Of a stretch of DNA of 64,000 bases, positions 10,101-17,228 are shown one piece after another. This DNA comes from JAAFHB01 sp963677935 (GTDB taxonomy: Bacteria > Bacteroidota > Bacteroidia > Bacteroidales > Prolixibacteraceae), in assembly GCA_963677935.2 (NCBI GenBank), contig CAXXEH010000003.1, positions 3,844,001 to 3,908,000 on the forward strand. The letters run 5' to 3'. Every line of letters begins with the position of its first letter. Positions within the stretch are counted from its first letter, which is position 1. Both the position numbers and the translations under genes were made by a program. The notes below the pieces were generated by a model, which was not told the DNA's origin, did not search any database, and saw only the letters and a list, made by a program, of their open reading frames with translations.

Positions 10101-10169
10101 CAGAAGAAGCCGATCGAAAAATTGCCGGAAGATTTTGAATCCAAATTAAAGGCAATAGGATATAAATGA
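7155..10169 (+). CDS. Secreted glycoside hydrolase family 2 enzyme with extra C-terminal domain
   Basis: 1004 aa with a signal peptide (LLFVIVLLFSFYSGRLPAQ). It has the GH2 order of sugar-binding jelly roll (~40-200), immunoglobulin-like domain (~205-310) and TIM barrel (~310-640). The acid/base is E433 in HPSVVIWGLLNET and the likely nucleophile is E542 in LLSEYG, so both catalytic glutamates are present. Residues ~790-980 form an extra alpha/beta region resembling class I glutamine-amidotransferase or beta-galactosidase trimerisation folds. Activity is likely beta-galactosidase, beta-glucuronidase or a relative; it cannot be fixed from sequence. Periplasmic or surface location is inferred. 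Confidence 0.85.
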   Translation: MSKYGLLFVIVLLFSFYSGRLPAQTSTIKTSTLTSKSIISLDGEWLIEKDPLNIGKSQKWWDTPASGAKKIKVPWILQEVFPAYHGVVWYWQNFVAPRNNYPSGRTLLRFGSIDYMGEVWLNNHFMGRYESGDVTFVIDVTDVIKPGETNHLSVRVLNPSNEPIDGMTLKQIPRQARIIPYSAGGEYNCGGITGSVELMLVPMVRVEDLFASANSKSDLIEIEATLRNAGTKRISQHLLFNVAPASNGETLKSLEFDCAVPPGDTIIKTTLKIEEPYLWDLNNPYLYRLSLHNTNKKDQSSDERSVRFGFRDFKFENGSFRLNGKRLFLRSAHSCNNYPVGQRLPMDPDLARRDLLDMKVMGFNAIRFIWGGAQPYQLDLCDEIGLMVYNESFASQGLDSSAVMFERFDRSQLGMIRRDRNHPSVVIWGLLNETFDGLVFRHAVAMLPRLRSMDNSRMVLLGSGRWDGQYNIGSISNPNSQTWEYLLGNESPTTSPAKMTKIGGYCEGAGDAHVYPVVPQPLKATDLIRNLGKNSKPVLLSEYGIGSSVDLWRITRHFERIGKADAEDALFYKDKLDKYLADWERWKMDEIYIRPEDFFAESIRRVAGQRRIGLTAIRSNPQIAGYNLTGMNDHVMGGEGLTTTFRELKPGTTDALFEELAPLRWCLFAEPKNSYRGEKVKLEVVLANEDVLTPGNYTALIQVVGPLNVKIYEHKSTITIGKTQNGVEPPIAQPVFSVDLPIDGPAGKYRLLATLERGGAPTCGEVEFYVDDPNQMPAIETEITTWGADTVLMKWLTDHHIKTQPFNAGNQKLREVILVGANPPSGGDTLLSFTSLMQHIARGSNAVFLAPEVFRQRMNKVRFLPLEKKGSLSNMYSWLYLKDEWAKQHPIFEALPSGGLMDHQFYREIIPASAWIGQEPPKEAVAGAIKASLDYASGLMVSVNSFGAGNFVLNTLLIRENLGIHPAAERLLRNMLRFAALDQKKPIEKLPEDFESKLKAIGYK

Positions 10170-10193
10170 AGAATTAAAATCATAGATTCTGAT

Positions 10194-10282
10194 ACCACGA
10201 AGTGGTTCAATATGAATAACCCTCGGTGGAGCTTGCGAAACCGGGGGTAGCAAACAAATCATCAACCTCAGCCACGAAGTGG
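10194..10282 (+). repeat. REP-like composite repeat, copy R1
   Basis: Three palindromes in fixed order: ACCACGAAGTGGT (10194-10206), a linker containing AATATGAATA, a 30-base hairpin (10219-10248, arms ACCCTCGG/CCGGGGGT), an A-rich linker, then CCACGAAGTGG (10272-10282). The same order and linker occur at 19938-20032. The apical segment 10225-10242 is the inverse of the corresponding segment in that copy. It lies directly upstream of a tnpA remnant, as expected for REP sequences mobilised by Y1 transposases. Confidence 0.75.
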
Positions 10283-10300
10283 TTGAATAAAGTATACAAT

Positions 10301-10472
10301 ATGTCAAGTTACCGTCGGATTTTATACCATTTAGTCTTTCGGACAAAAGATAGTCAGAAAACACTTGTTTCGGAACATTCCAAAGAACTTTTTGCCTATT
10401 TTTTGGGAATTCTAAGAAACAAAATTACTCAAAGAACACGGGATCGAATTCAATGAGAAATATTTTCCATAA
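10301..10472 (+). pseudogene. Internally deleted IS200/REP-associated Y1 transposase (tnpA) remnant
   Basis: The ATG at 10301 opens with MSSYRRILYHLVFRTK, the start of IS200/IS605-type Y1 transposases. The frame follows the family for ~43 residues (to GILRNK), then jumps out of frame. In another frame, 10428-10472 encodes LKEHGIEFNEKYFP followed by a stop, which is the typical C-terminal end of the same family. About 90 residues in between, containing the HUH motif and the catalytic tyrosine, are missing. The gene is therefore a dead deletion derivative. REP-like units flank it on both sides in opposite orientation. Confidence 0.8.
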
Positions 10473-10481
10473 CGTTATGAT

Positions 10482-10542
10482 TCAACCCCCTTCAGGGCTG
10501 TTTTCAAACACTTGGTCTTTTGCCGTGGGTGTTCACCCACGG
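10482..10542 (-). repeat. REP-like composite repeat, left half split by the IS (R4)
   Basis: An imperfect palindrome (TCAACCCCCTTCAGGGCT region, 10482-10499) and a T-rich linker lead to the 20-base perfect hairpin CCGTGGGTGTTCACCCACGG (10523-10542). This is the outer half of the three-palindrome unit seen at 10194 and 19938, in reverse orientation. The other half, starting with an identical hairpin, is at 12314-12360, so the unit was interrupted by the insertion sequence between them. Confidence 0.65.
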
Positions 10543-10554
10543 TCTTAAGTTTGG

Positions 10555-11964
10555 CTAATTTCTCATGTAAAACATTGCGGAAGTAAAGGGGTTTGCCTTA
10601 TTTCTACGGCTTCGCGTTTCCAATTCTTGATTCACGAAGCCAGAGAAATTCATTCCGATTGCTTTTGTCCATGCCTGGGCCTTTAGGTTATTGATTAAAT
10701 CACCTGTTGAGTGACGTTTTCCTTCCTTTTTCAGATACCATTTTGGTCTGGGCAACAGTGCTTGATTTGATAATTTGAGAGACTTGTGCGCTGCCAGGTG
10801 AAGCAATGCATAAATGGCGGATATAAAAGCAGGAACACGTTCTGCTGATTCCGGATTTCTTACCTGTGCCTGTCCACATCCAAGCAAAGTTTTTTCATCC
10901 CTGAAGTTGACTTCAATTTCCCAACGCCATAAATAATCCTGCAAAAGTTTATCAACATTAAGTTCATTGTCTGTGCAAATCAGATAGGCCGGTTCCCGAT
11001 ACAGCATTTTGGAGAATTTGGTAAGTCTATATCCTAAAGGTCTAATTACTACCAGCTGTAAATTGTGTCTCTGACCTGCTGATCGCCACCGGACATTTTT
11101 AATTGCTTTGACATTGAACTTATGTTCTTTCCCGGTAGCCCACGCATTTACTTCCAACCACGGATATTGGTCTGACTGCCTGACTTGTTCCGGAGTAGGC
11201 AATCTGTCTCCATAAACGCGTTTTCTACCTGAGCCAGGTTGTTGTTCGGGAAAAGCATACAGTTTTGTATCTTTTCGGATACGTCCAATCATGGTGGTTC
11301 GTTCTGGTAAATGTTTCAGTACTTCTGCGTTTGTGTAGCTACCGTCAACGCTTGCAACGAGTTGCCTCTCTTTGGCACCTTGATTATCCAGTGCATCACG
11401 AAGTTGTTTTAGCCGCTCACTACCTTGTTTGCTTAATTTTAATTTCCTTTGTTGTTCCTTGAAGTTTTTCCAATCCTGTTCACCAGCAGTTTGACCTGGC
11501 TTTTTTACCGTAGGACAGTGATGAAAATCGATCGGTATGGCTCTGGACTGAGAACATCCCTGATGATCAGGGAGTGCCATAGAGATTTGCAGGAAACGTT
11601 GTCCCCAAATAAAATTGGTTTGAAAGTGCGGTCCCAATGGATCTCTGCGCCATGCGGTACCAGGTATATACCTGCCGGTCTTTTTCAAGATGGTATCATC
11701 CATATGAACAACAATTGTCTGTTGCGGCCCAAGTTCTTGCAAAACCCCAGAGCGGGCTACATCAAAAAATTTTGACATGTCAATACGATGCTGACTAAAC
11801 AAACGATACGCAGATGACCAATCCATAAACTGTTGTCCGCTAGCTGTAAGCATACCTGTAACTGTGTGTCTGCCCATACAGGAAAGAGCGCCAAAAGCCA
11901 GATCACGCCCTGTTTTCCATGCATTATCCTGATTGAAAGCATTCACACATTGGTTAAGTAGCAA
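10555..11964 (-). CDS. IS4-type DDE transposase
   Basis: 469 aa in the visible frame. The DDE acidic triad is recognisable: D in VVHMDDTILKKTGR, D in ASVDGSYTN, and E within WRWEIEVNFRDEKTLLG, which resembles the YREK block of IS4 and relatives (IS701 subgroup also possible). No ATG exists at the 5' end; the first usual start is a TTG at 11964. The frame stays open further upstream through the end of the preceding ORF to an A9 run, so translation may instead begin there by a -1 shift. No internal stop or frameshift is visible, so the element may be active. Confidence 0.85.
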   Translation of the reverse strand: MLLNQCVNAFNQDNAWKTGRDLAFGALSCMGRHTVTGMLTASGQQFMDWSSAYRLFSQHRIDMSKFFDVARSGVLQELGPQQTIVVHMDDTILKKTGRYIPGTAWRRDPLGPHFQTNFIWGQRFLQISMALPDHQGCSQSRAIPIDFHHCPTVKKPGQTAGEQDWKNFKEQQRKLKLSKQGSERLKQLRDALDNQGAKERQLVASVDGSYTNAEVLKHLPERTTMIGRIRKDTKLYAFPEQQPGSGRKRVYGDRLPTPEQVRQSDQYPWLEVNAWATGKEHKFNVKAIKNVRWRSAGQRHNLQLVVIRPLGYRLTKFSKMLYREPAYLICTDNELNVDKLLQDYLWRWEIEVNFRDEKTLLGCGQAQVRNPESAERVPAFISAIYALLHLAAHKSLKLSNQALLPRPKWYLKKEGKRHSTGDLINNLKAQAWTKAIGMNFSGFVNQELETRSRRNKANPFTSAMFYMRN

Positions 11965-11978
11965 GTCAAACTCATCAA

Positions 11979-12185
11979 TTAGAGATCCGTCTGAGGTTTT
12001 TTTTTATCAGAATTCAAAACAGATTCATTCCGCTTGAGAGTCATTTTGTGTTTATCTTCAATTATCCATTCTACTACTTCTCCACGTTCGAACTCCATTG
12101 CCTGAGCAATGGCTGATGGAAAATTGATGTACCACTGTTCGCTTTTCGCTCTTTTAATAAGCTGAATTTTTGTTGGTAGTCCCAT
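11979..12185 (-). CDS. AbrB/MazE-like (SpoVT-type) DNA-binding protein, first ORF of the IS
   Basis: 68 aa from the ATG at 12185 (an upstream TTG at 12242 is in frame but less likely). The LIKRAKSEQWYINFPSAIAQA and EFERGEVVEWIIEDK segments match a swapped-hairpin AbrB/MazE fold: a strand, an 'INFPSAIAQAM' turn and a 'G(E)xVEW' strand. The protein ends 14 bases before the transposase TTG. The coding sequence contains an A9 run just before its end, in phase for a -1 shift into the transposase frame. It may be a stand-alone regulator of the IS or the N-terminal DNA-binding part of a fused transposase. A 16-base palindrome lies just upstream. Confidence 0.7.
   Translation of the reverse strand: MGLPTKIQLIKRAKSEQWYINFPSAIAQAMEFERGEVVEWIIEDKHKMTLKRNESVLNSDKKKPQTDL
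11997..12005 (-). promoter_or_regulatory. A9 slippery run, candidate -1 frameshift site
   Basis: On the minus strand the first ORF reads GAT, three AAA codons, then CCT CAG up to its stop. Slipping back by one base gives ACC TCA GAC GGA and so on, which is open through TTG 11964 into the transposase. This matches the A6-A9 runs used by two-ORF insertion sequences for ribosomal or transcriptional slippage. No experimental support is available here. Confidence 0.5.
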
Positions 12186-12201
12186 GGCTTTAATTTTAAA
12201 T

Positions 12202-12217
12202 CTAGTTATATAACTAG
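12202..12217 (-). promoter_or_regulatory. Perfect 16-bp palindrome upstream of the IS first ORF
   Basis: CTAGTTATATAACTAG is a perfect palindrome ending 16 bases before the ATG at 12185. It contains a TTATATAA core that could overlap a promoter. AbrB/MazE-type proteins usually bind such sites and repress their own operon, so this is a candidate autoregulatory operator. Confidence 0.45.
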
Positions 12218-12313
12218 TATCAAAACTAATGAAAAATTGCAATCAGAACAAGCTAATTGCAATATATTTTCTGAAAAATATTATCTTTATCTAGTCAAAT
12301 GCCAAACTCGAGG

Positions 12314-12426
12314 CCGTGGGTGTTCACCCACGGTTATTCAGATTTAGCTCTTTCAGAGCTTTTTTGTAGGTGTTAAAGCTAATTTCGAAAAAATATTTTA
12401 ACCTTCCCTCAACCTAAATAGGTTGA
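12314..12426 (-). repeat. REP-like composite repeat, right half (R3)
   Basis: Begins with the 20-base hairpin identical to 10523-10542, followed by the linker TTATTCAGATT (compare the complement of AATATGAATA in the other copies), the hairpin AGCTCTTTCAGAGCT (12346-12360) and, after a gap, a further small palindrome TCAACCTAAATAGGTTGA (12409-12426). Together with 10482-10542 it makes up one REP-like unit facing the copy at 10194. Confidence 0.65.
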
Positions 12427-12472
12427 ACATTATATCAAAATTTTGAAACTAAAATTAAAACCAATAAACCTT

Positions 12473-13438
12473 ATGAAATGTCATAGAACTAAAAAGATGC
12501 AAATTACAAGTTGTTTATTTCTTCTTTTCCTTTCAATTTCTTCTACTGCTCAGAAACCCACATTAGTCAAACTCCCCTTTGCCTTTTCGGATGTTGGGAG
12601 AACACCAATGGAAAATACACCTATTCTAATGAATTCGAGGCTGTTGCTGGTTTCTAATAACCGCCCGGGTGGAGCCGATGCCAAGGGGAAAGATGCCTAT
12701 TTGTACATCGATGATTTGCAGACTGGTAAAGAGGTTGCCCGGTTTGGACAGGGGCATTCGTTTGTTTCGGCCTATCTAAACGGGAATGAGCTGAATGTTT
12801 TTGCCCTCGAATTTACCGATTTCGGGAGGATAATGAATTCAACCGGGATCGACCGCCTCACCTCCACCGATCTGAAAACCTGGAAAACCGAAAAGGTGAT
12901 CCTCCCCGAAGGAACCGAACACCTCTTTAACTCTTCGGTTTGCAGTGATGAAAAAGGGTATCTCATGGCTTACGAATCGGATAAACCGGTCCAGTTTTGT
13001 TTCAAATTTGCGCGGTCCAATGATTTGTCAAAATGGGAAAAGCTTCCCGGAGTGGTATTTACCGGAGTTAAACATGAATATTCGGCCTGTCCGTTGATCC
13101 GCTATATCAAACCATATTATTATGTCATCTATCTTCATGCTCCCTTAACCGGACATAACGGATGGATCTCGTACCTAACCCGATCCAAAGATCTGGAAAA
13201 CTGGGAATTAAGCCCTTTCAATCCCATTCTGGAAGCAGAAGCGGGTGAGGGGAAAAACAATTCCGATGTAGATATCATTGAATATCAAGGAAAGACCTAT
13301 CTTTACTATGCCACCGGAGACCAGGAAACGTGGGGGACAGTCAGGGTAGCACAATTTGACGGTTCAGAAAAGGCATTTTTCGAAGGCCATTTTCCGAAGA
13401 ATACAGTGTTTACTAAAACCTCGGCAAAGGTTAAATGA
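12473..13438 (+). CDS. Secreted GH43/GH117-like five-bladed propeller protein
   Basis: 321 aa from the ATG at 12473 (a TTG at 12443 is in frame but weaker). The signal peptide is MQITSCLFLLFLSISSTAQ, preceded by a charged stretch. The body shows propeller blades with the recurring pattern of GH43/GH32/GH117 families: STDLKTWKTEK, ARSNDLSKWEKL, TRSKDLENWELS. Acidic residues in EHLFNSSV and NSDVDIIEYQGKTYLYY could be catalytic. Likely an exo-acting glycosidase on arabinose or galactose derivatives. It is the first gene after the IS and the first of a plus-strand run of secreted enzymes. Confidence 0.65.
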   Translation: MKCHRTKKMQITSCLFLLFLSISSTAQKPTLVKLPFAFSDVGRTPMENTPILMNSRLLLVSNNRPGGADAKGKDAYLYIDDLQTGKEVARFGQGHSFVSAYLNGNELNVFALEFTDFGRIMNSTGIDRLTSTDLKTWKTEKVILPEGTEHLFNSSVCSDEKGYLMAYESDKPVQFCFKFARSNDLSKWEKLPGVVFTGVKHEYSACPLIRYIKPYYYVIYLHAPLTGHNGWISYLTRSKDLENWELSPFNPILEAEAGEGKNNSDVDIIEYQGKTYLYYATGDQETWGTVRVAQFDGSEKAFFEGHFPKNTVFTKTSAKVK

Positions 13439-13450
13439 TTCGTTTAAATT

Positions 13451-13496
13451 AGTCACCGGGTGACTTCTTCAGGTCCTGAAGAGTCACCCGGTGACT
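13451..13496 (+). other. Long, nearly perfect hairpin between two glycosidase-like genes
   Basis: The segment 13451-13473 pairs with 13476-13496 almost completely: arms AGTCACCGGGTGACT...TTCAGG and CCTGAAG...AGTCACCCGGTGACT with one bulged base. This is about 22 paired bases with a two-base turn, starting 12 bases after the upstream stop. The arms are themselves palindromic, as in REP elements. There is no T tract, so it is more likely an mRNA-stabilising or REP-like element than a terminator. Confidence 0.6.
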
Positions 13497-13520
13497 CCGC
13501 AACAATAAATATTTTCTAAA

Positions 13521-14975
13521 ATGATGAATACTACCAAATTTATCTTATTCAATTTCATATTCATTACCCTCTCTTATGGCAGTTTCAGCCAGGTGAAAGA
13601 AGTCATTCAGATGGGTGACAGACGGGAGATCTTCGTTGACCATTATCTGATTGATAAGATGGATGGAGTTCAGATGATTAAACATACCCCTCACGACGAA
13701 GGTCCGGTTCTCTATTTTGAAAAACCTTGGGAGGGTGTTTTTTGCGGATATTGTACCGTGATTAAGGATAGTGAACTGTTTCGTGTTTACTACCGTGGCT
13801 TGCCAACTGCCGGCAAAGATGCTACCAATACTGAAACGACCTGCATTGCAGAGTCACAGGATGGTATTCACTGGGAAAAACCCAGGCTTAAGCTATATAA
13901 AATTGGAGGTTCTTTAAAAAACAATGTCATTCTTGCCAATGAGGCGCCGTCAAGCCACAATTTCTGCCCGTTTTTGGATAAAAATCCGAATGGTGATCCG
14001 AGCCAAAAGTATAAGGCGCTGGCAGGTCATGATAAAGTTGGCCTCTTGGCTTATGTTTCTCCTGATGGCATTCACTGGAAAAAGTTAAGGGAGGAGGCGG
14101 TAATTTCCGGCTTTGCATTTGACTCTCAAAACGTTGCCTTCTGGTCAGAAAGTGAGCAATGCTATTTGTGTTATTTTCGCTCATGGTCGGGAGGAGGCTA
14201 CAAGGGATTTCGTTCCGTCAGCCGAACCACCTCAAAAGATTTTATAGAATGGACAAAACCTGTAGCGATGACCTACGGCGATACTCCACCTGAACAACTC
14301 TATACGCAACAGACAAGTCCTTATTTCAGGGCGCCCCATATTTATGTAGCTATCGGGGGACGTTTTATGCCGGACCGTCAGGTATTGACTGACGAACAAG
14401 CCAAAAATCTCAATGTTGATCCTGGTTATTTTAAAGACTGTTCCGATGCCTATATAATGACAACCCGCGGAGGAAGTGTTTATGACCGGACCTTTATGGA
14501 GGCCTTTATCCGACCGGGAATCGGGATGGGGAACTGGGTTTCGCGGTCCAACTATCCTGCGCTAAATGTGGTTCAAACCTCTCCGGAAGAGATGTCCCTT
14601 TATGTCAACCAGGATTATGCACAACCTACAGCCCACCTGCATCGCTATTCGATGCGGATTGACGGTTTTACTTCATTATCGGCCCCTTACAAGGGGGGAG
14701 AAATGATTACAAAGCCATTTACTTTTTCAGGTCATGAACTTGAAATTAATTACTCCACTTCAGCGCCCGGCGAGATGCGGTTTGAACTGCAGGATGAAAA
14801 TGGAGTGCCCATCCCAGGATACACACTGGAATATTCGCAGCGGGTGATCGGAAATGAAATCTCAAGGGTCGTTCTTTGGAAGGGTAACGGAGATCTGAAA
14901 AATCTGATTTCAAAAACTGTCCGGCTAAGAGTTCAGATGAAAGATGCTGATTTATATTCAATAAGATTCAAATAG
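13521..14975 (+). CDS. Secreted propeller-fold glycosidase-like protein (GH32/43-like), family uncertain
   Basis: 484 aa with an N-terminal signal peptide (FILFNFIFITLSYGSFSQ). Repeated blade signatures SQDGIHWEKP, SPDGIHWKKL and SKDFIEWTKP point to a five-bladed beta-propeller as in GH32, GH43, GH68 and GH117. REIFVDHYLIDKM near residues 34-46 is typical of a group of uncharacterised secreted Bacteroidota and Planctomycetes proteins. The C-terminus (~400-484) looks like a beta-sandwich. Catalytic residues are not certain. Lies 20 bases upstream of the next gene, so co-transcription is likely. Confidence 0.55.
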   Translation: MMNTTKFILFNFIFITLSYGSFSQVKEVIQMGDRREIFVDHYLIDKMDGVQMIKHTPHDEGPVLYFEKPWEGVFCGYCTVIKDSELFRVYYRGLPTAGKDATNTETTCIAESQDGIHWEKPRLKLYKIGGSLKNNVILANEAPSSHNFCPFLDKNPNGDPSQKYKALAGHDKVGLLAYVSPDGIHWKKLREEAVISGFAFDSQNVAFWSESEQCYLCYFRSWSGGGYKGFRSVSRTTSKDFIEWTKPVAMTYGDTPPEQLYTQQTSPYFRAPHIYVAIGGRFMPDRQVLTDEQAKNLNVDPGYFKDCSDAYIMTTRGGSVYDRTFMEAFIRPGIGMGNWVSRSNYPALNVVQTSPEEMSLYVNQDYAQPTAHLHRYSMRIDGFTSLSAPYKGGEMITKPFTFSGHELEINYSTSAPGEMRFELQDENGVPIPGYTLEYSQRVIGNEISRVVLWKGNGDLKNLISKTVRLRVQMKDADLYSIRFK

Positions 14976-14995
14976 AAGAAGAAAGGAGGGGATAG

Positions 14996-17179
14996 ATGTT
15001 TTTAACAAGGGTATTTTTTAATAAAACTAAATTAAGCCTGATCATCGCAATTTCTGCCTCCGTATTGGCTTGTACAAATCCGGCCTCGGTGACTCATGAG
15101 GTATCCAACGGTGCATTCTCGCTGAGGATAACGGTTAATAATCCGGAAGTTCATGTGGTACTTCAAGAGAGACAAATACCTTTGCGGTTGTCGGAGGGGA
15201 ACTATGTATACCGTGCTCAGGTTAAAGGATCAAAAGACACCGCATTTGCATTACTGGAACCTTCAGTTACAGTATCCGGCCAGAATTTAACGATTCGGGG
15301 GAAACTTGCCGGCCTTGAAATTGAACACCATTTTTATCTGCCTCCCAACAAACCTATTCTTGAAGAACATATCGTTATTCATAATCCGGGGGATAAGAAG
15401 ATATCTCTCGCAGAATTCGAAATGGGCTTTCCCCTTTCGGTCAAAGACGAAGAGGGTAAGATCAACCCTGATTTAATTGACGATCGTTTGGTCGCAGTCC
15501 CTTTTCGTCATAGGGCTGACGATAAAAATGGAATCGTACATGATTGCAGTATTAGCGAGTTACCTGGAAAACGCGGATGGGAGTACTTCCCAAACTTCCT
15601 GCTTACAAAAACTTACATTCTTCCTTCGCGACATCATTTCTCCGAAGGTTGGGCATGGATTCACGGGAATCGCAGTATTGGAATTTTCAGCTTTAACCAG
15701 GAACATCTGGTTTATAGTGTACTCTCGCCAGTTACAACCTCAAAGGGATCTGTTTTACGTTTCGGTGGAGCATGTTTTCTTCCGATCCATTCACAACCAA
15801 CGGCTTTGAACCGGATCAATCCCGGAGATACGATTGACTTTGGGATTACACGATACACCTCTATTGCCGGGGGCTATAACGAAGTCGCCTATGCTTACAG
15901 AGCTATGCTGGATGAGAAGGGGTGCCGTTTCCCGGAAAATTTCAATCCGCCCATCCACTGGGAACAACTTTATGATATGGAGGGAGCATGGAACAACCGG
16001 ATCAAAAACTATACAAAATCACGTGTTGAGAAGGAAGCATTAAAGGGGGTAGCGTATAGTTGTGAAGCATTATACCTCGATCCGGGTTGGGATACAAAAT
16101 TCGCAACTTTTCAATGGGGCGAAAAATGGCTTGGGCCGCGGAAGCAATTCATTGAAGAGATACAGTCAAAATATGGGCTTAAAGTTTCATTACACACACC
16201 AATGCCCCCATGGAGCACATGTAAAGGATTTGAGATGGGGCCCAACTGCGCATCGGATTGGCCTTTAGAGTCAAGACGTATGGCGTCTCCCGATACTTTT
16301 ACCGTCAATGTAGTTGGTAAAGGTCCCGAAATCTGCATGGGATCAAAAGCGTTTATGGATGACGCTGAAAAGCGATTACTTGAGAATTGTAAAGATGGAG
16401 TATCCTTCTTAATGTATGATGGAACGGGTTGGAACGGGGCCTGTTCCGACTCCACACATGGTCATCCGGTTCCCTACCTCCAGGAAGACCATATCCGTAA
16501 CTGCATCGAAATGGTAAAACGTGTCCATCTTAAGTATCCTGACGTGTTGATTGAGCTACACGACATGCTGGGCTCCGGAAGTGAATTTCGAATGACCCCT
16601 GTGTACTATAAGTATGGTTTGCCCTTGAGTTATGATGAAAACTGGGGATTTGAACTAATGTGGAATCCGATGGAAGATCTGAAACAGGGTAAAGGTCTGG
16701 CAATGTATTACTACAATCTGTCCTGTAATGTCCCCATATATCTCCATATTGATCTGAGAAAGGACAATATCCATTCGGTTATGCTCTGGTGGTTTGCTTC
16801 TACGGCCAGACACCTGGGCATTGGAGGAACCCATGCCGATCGAAAAACTGTTGAGGCCCATAAAACGGCAATGAAGTTTTACAGGAAGTTCGAGAGGTTC
16901 TATAAGAGAGGCGACTTCTACGGAATCACTGAAGAGATACACCTTCATGTATTGCCTGCAGAAAATGCATTCATGATTAATATGTTCAACCTCTCAGACA
17001 ATCAGAGGACAATATCCGGAAAATTTGACCTTAAAAAAGCGGGGTTGAGCAATTTAAGTAATTTCATATCATCAAAACCCTGGGCAAAGATTAACAAGGA
17101 GGGCCAACTGGAAGTTAGTTTGGAGATGCCTCCATGGTCAGCTCAGGTAACGGATATCCATTCCATAATATCAAAATGA
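14996..17179 (+). CDS. Lipoprotein with GH36/alpha-galactosidase-like TIM barrel
   Basis: 727 aa. The lipobox (ASVLAC) near residue 26 marks it as a lipoprotein. It has an N-terminal beta-sandwich (~35-290), then a barrel-like part with CEALYLDPGWDT (compare the LDDGW motif of GH27/GH36), and GVSFLMYDGTGWNGAC, whose Asp lies where the GH36 nucleophile would. There is a good Shine-Dalgarno (AAAGGAGGGG) before the ATG. Probably a glycosidase of a GH36-related, unassigned family anchored in a membrane, working with its propeller-type neighbours. Confidence 0.55.
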   Translation: MFLTRVFFNKTKLSLIIAISASVLACTNPASVTHEVSNGAFSLRITVNNPEVHVVLQERQIPLRLSEGNYVYRAQVKGSKDTAFALLEPSVTVSGQNLTIRGKLAGLEIEHHFYLPPNKPILEEHIVIHNPGDKKISLAEFEMGFPLSVKDEEGKINPDLIDDRLVAVPFRHRADDKNGIVHDCSISELPGKRGWEYFPNFLLTKTYILPSRHHFSEGWAWIHGNRSIGIFSFNQEHLVYSVLSPVTTSKGSVLRFGGACFLPIHSQPTALNRINPGDTIDFGITRYTSIAGGYNEVAYAYRAMLDEKGCRFPENFNPPIHWEQLYDMEGAWNNRIKNYTKSRVEKEALKGVAYSCEALYLDPGWDTKFATFQWGEKWLGPRKQFIEEIQSKYGLKVSLHTPMPPWSTCKGFEMGPNCASDWPLESRRMASPDTFTVNVVGKGPEICMGSKAFMDDAEKRLLENCKDGVSFLMYDGTGWNGACSDSTHGHPVPYLQEDHIRNCIEMVKRVHLKYPDVLIELHDMLGSGSEFRMTPVYYKYGLPLSYDENWGFELMWNPMEDLKQGKGLAMYYYNLSCNVPIYLHIDLRKDNIHSVMLWWFASTARHLGIGGTHADRKTVEAHKTAMKFYRKFERFYKRGDFYGITEEIHLHVLPAENAFMINMFNLSDNQRTISGKFDLKKAGLSNLSNFISSKPWAKINKEGQLEVSLEMPPWSAQVTDIHSIISK

Positions 17180-17228
17180 CTGAATTAACAACTATTTCTT
17201 ATGTATCATAATATTTAAATTCAAAATT

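Larger units (their letters stand above)
10543..12313 (-). mobile_element. DDE insertion sequence with two ORFs, inserted in a REP-like unit
   Basis: The element carries an AbrB/MazE-like small ORF and a DDE transposase, both on the minus strand. Its ends form terminal inverted repeats: 10543-10555 (TCTTAAGTTTGGC) against the complement of 12301-12313 (CCTCGAGTTTGGC), 10 of 13 identical. On both sides lies the same 20-base direct repeat CCGTGGGTGTTCACCCACGG (10523-10542 and 12314-12333), or 22 bases if one matching flank base is added on each side. Joining the flanks restores a complete REP-like unit, so this repeat is most simply read as a duplicated target. That is long for IS4-type elements, so the exact borders could shift. 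Confidence 0.7.

Noticed and set aside
10170..12440. CRISPR-like repeats
   Set aside because: The repeats are palindromic composites of differing sequence next to a tnpA remnant, without regular spacers or cas genes.
16111..16455. 114-codon minus-strand frame within the GH36-like lipoprotein gene
   Set aside because: Antisense to a good coding gene, with no start context or domain.
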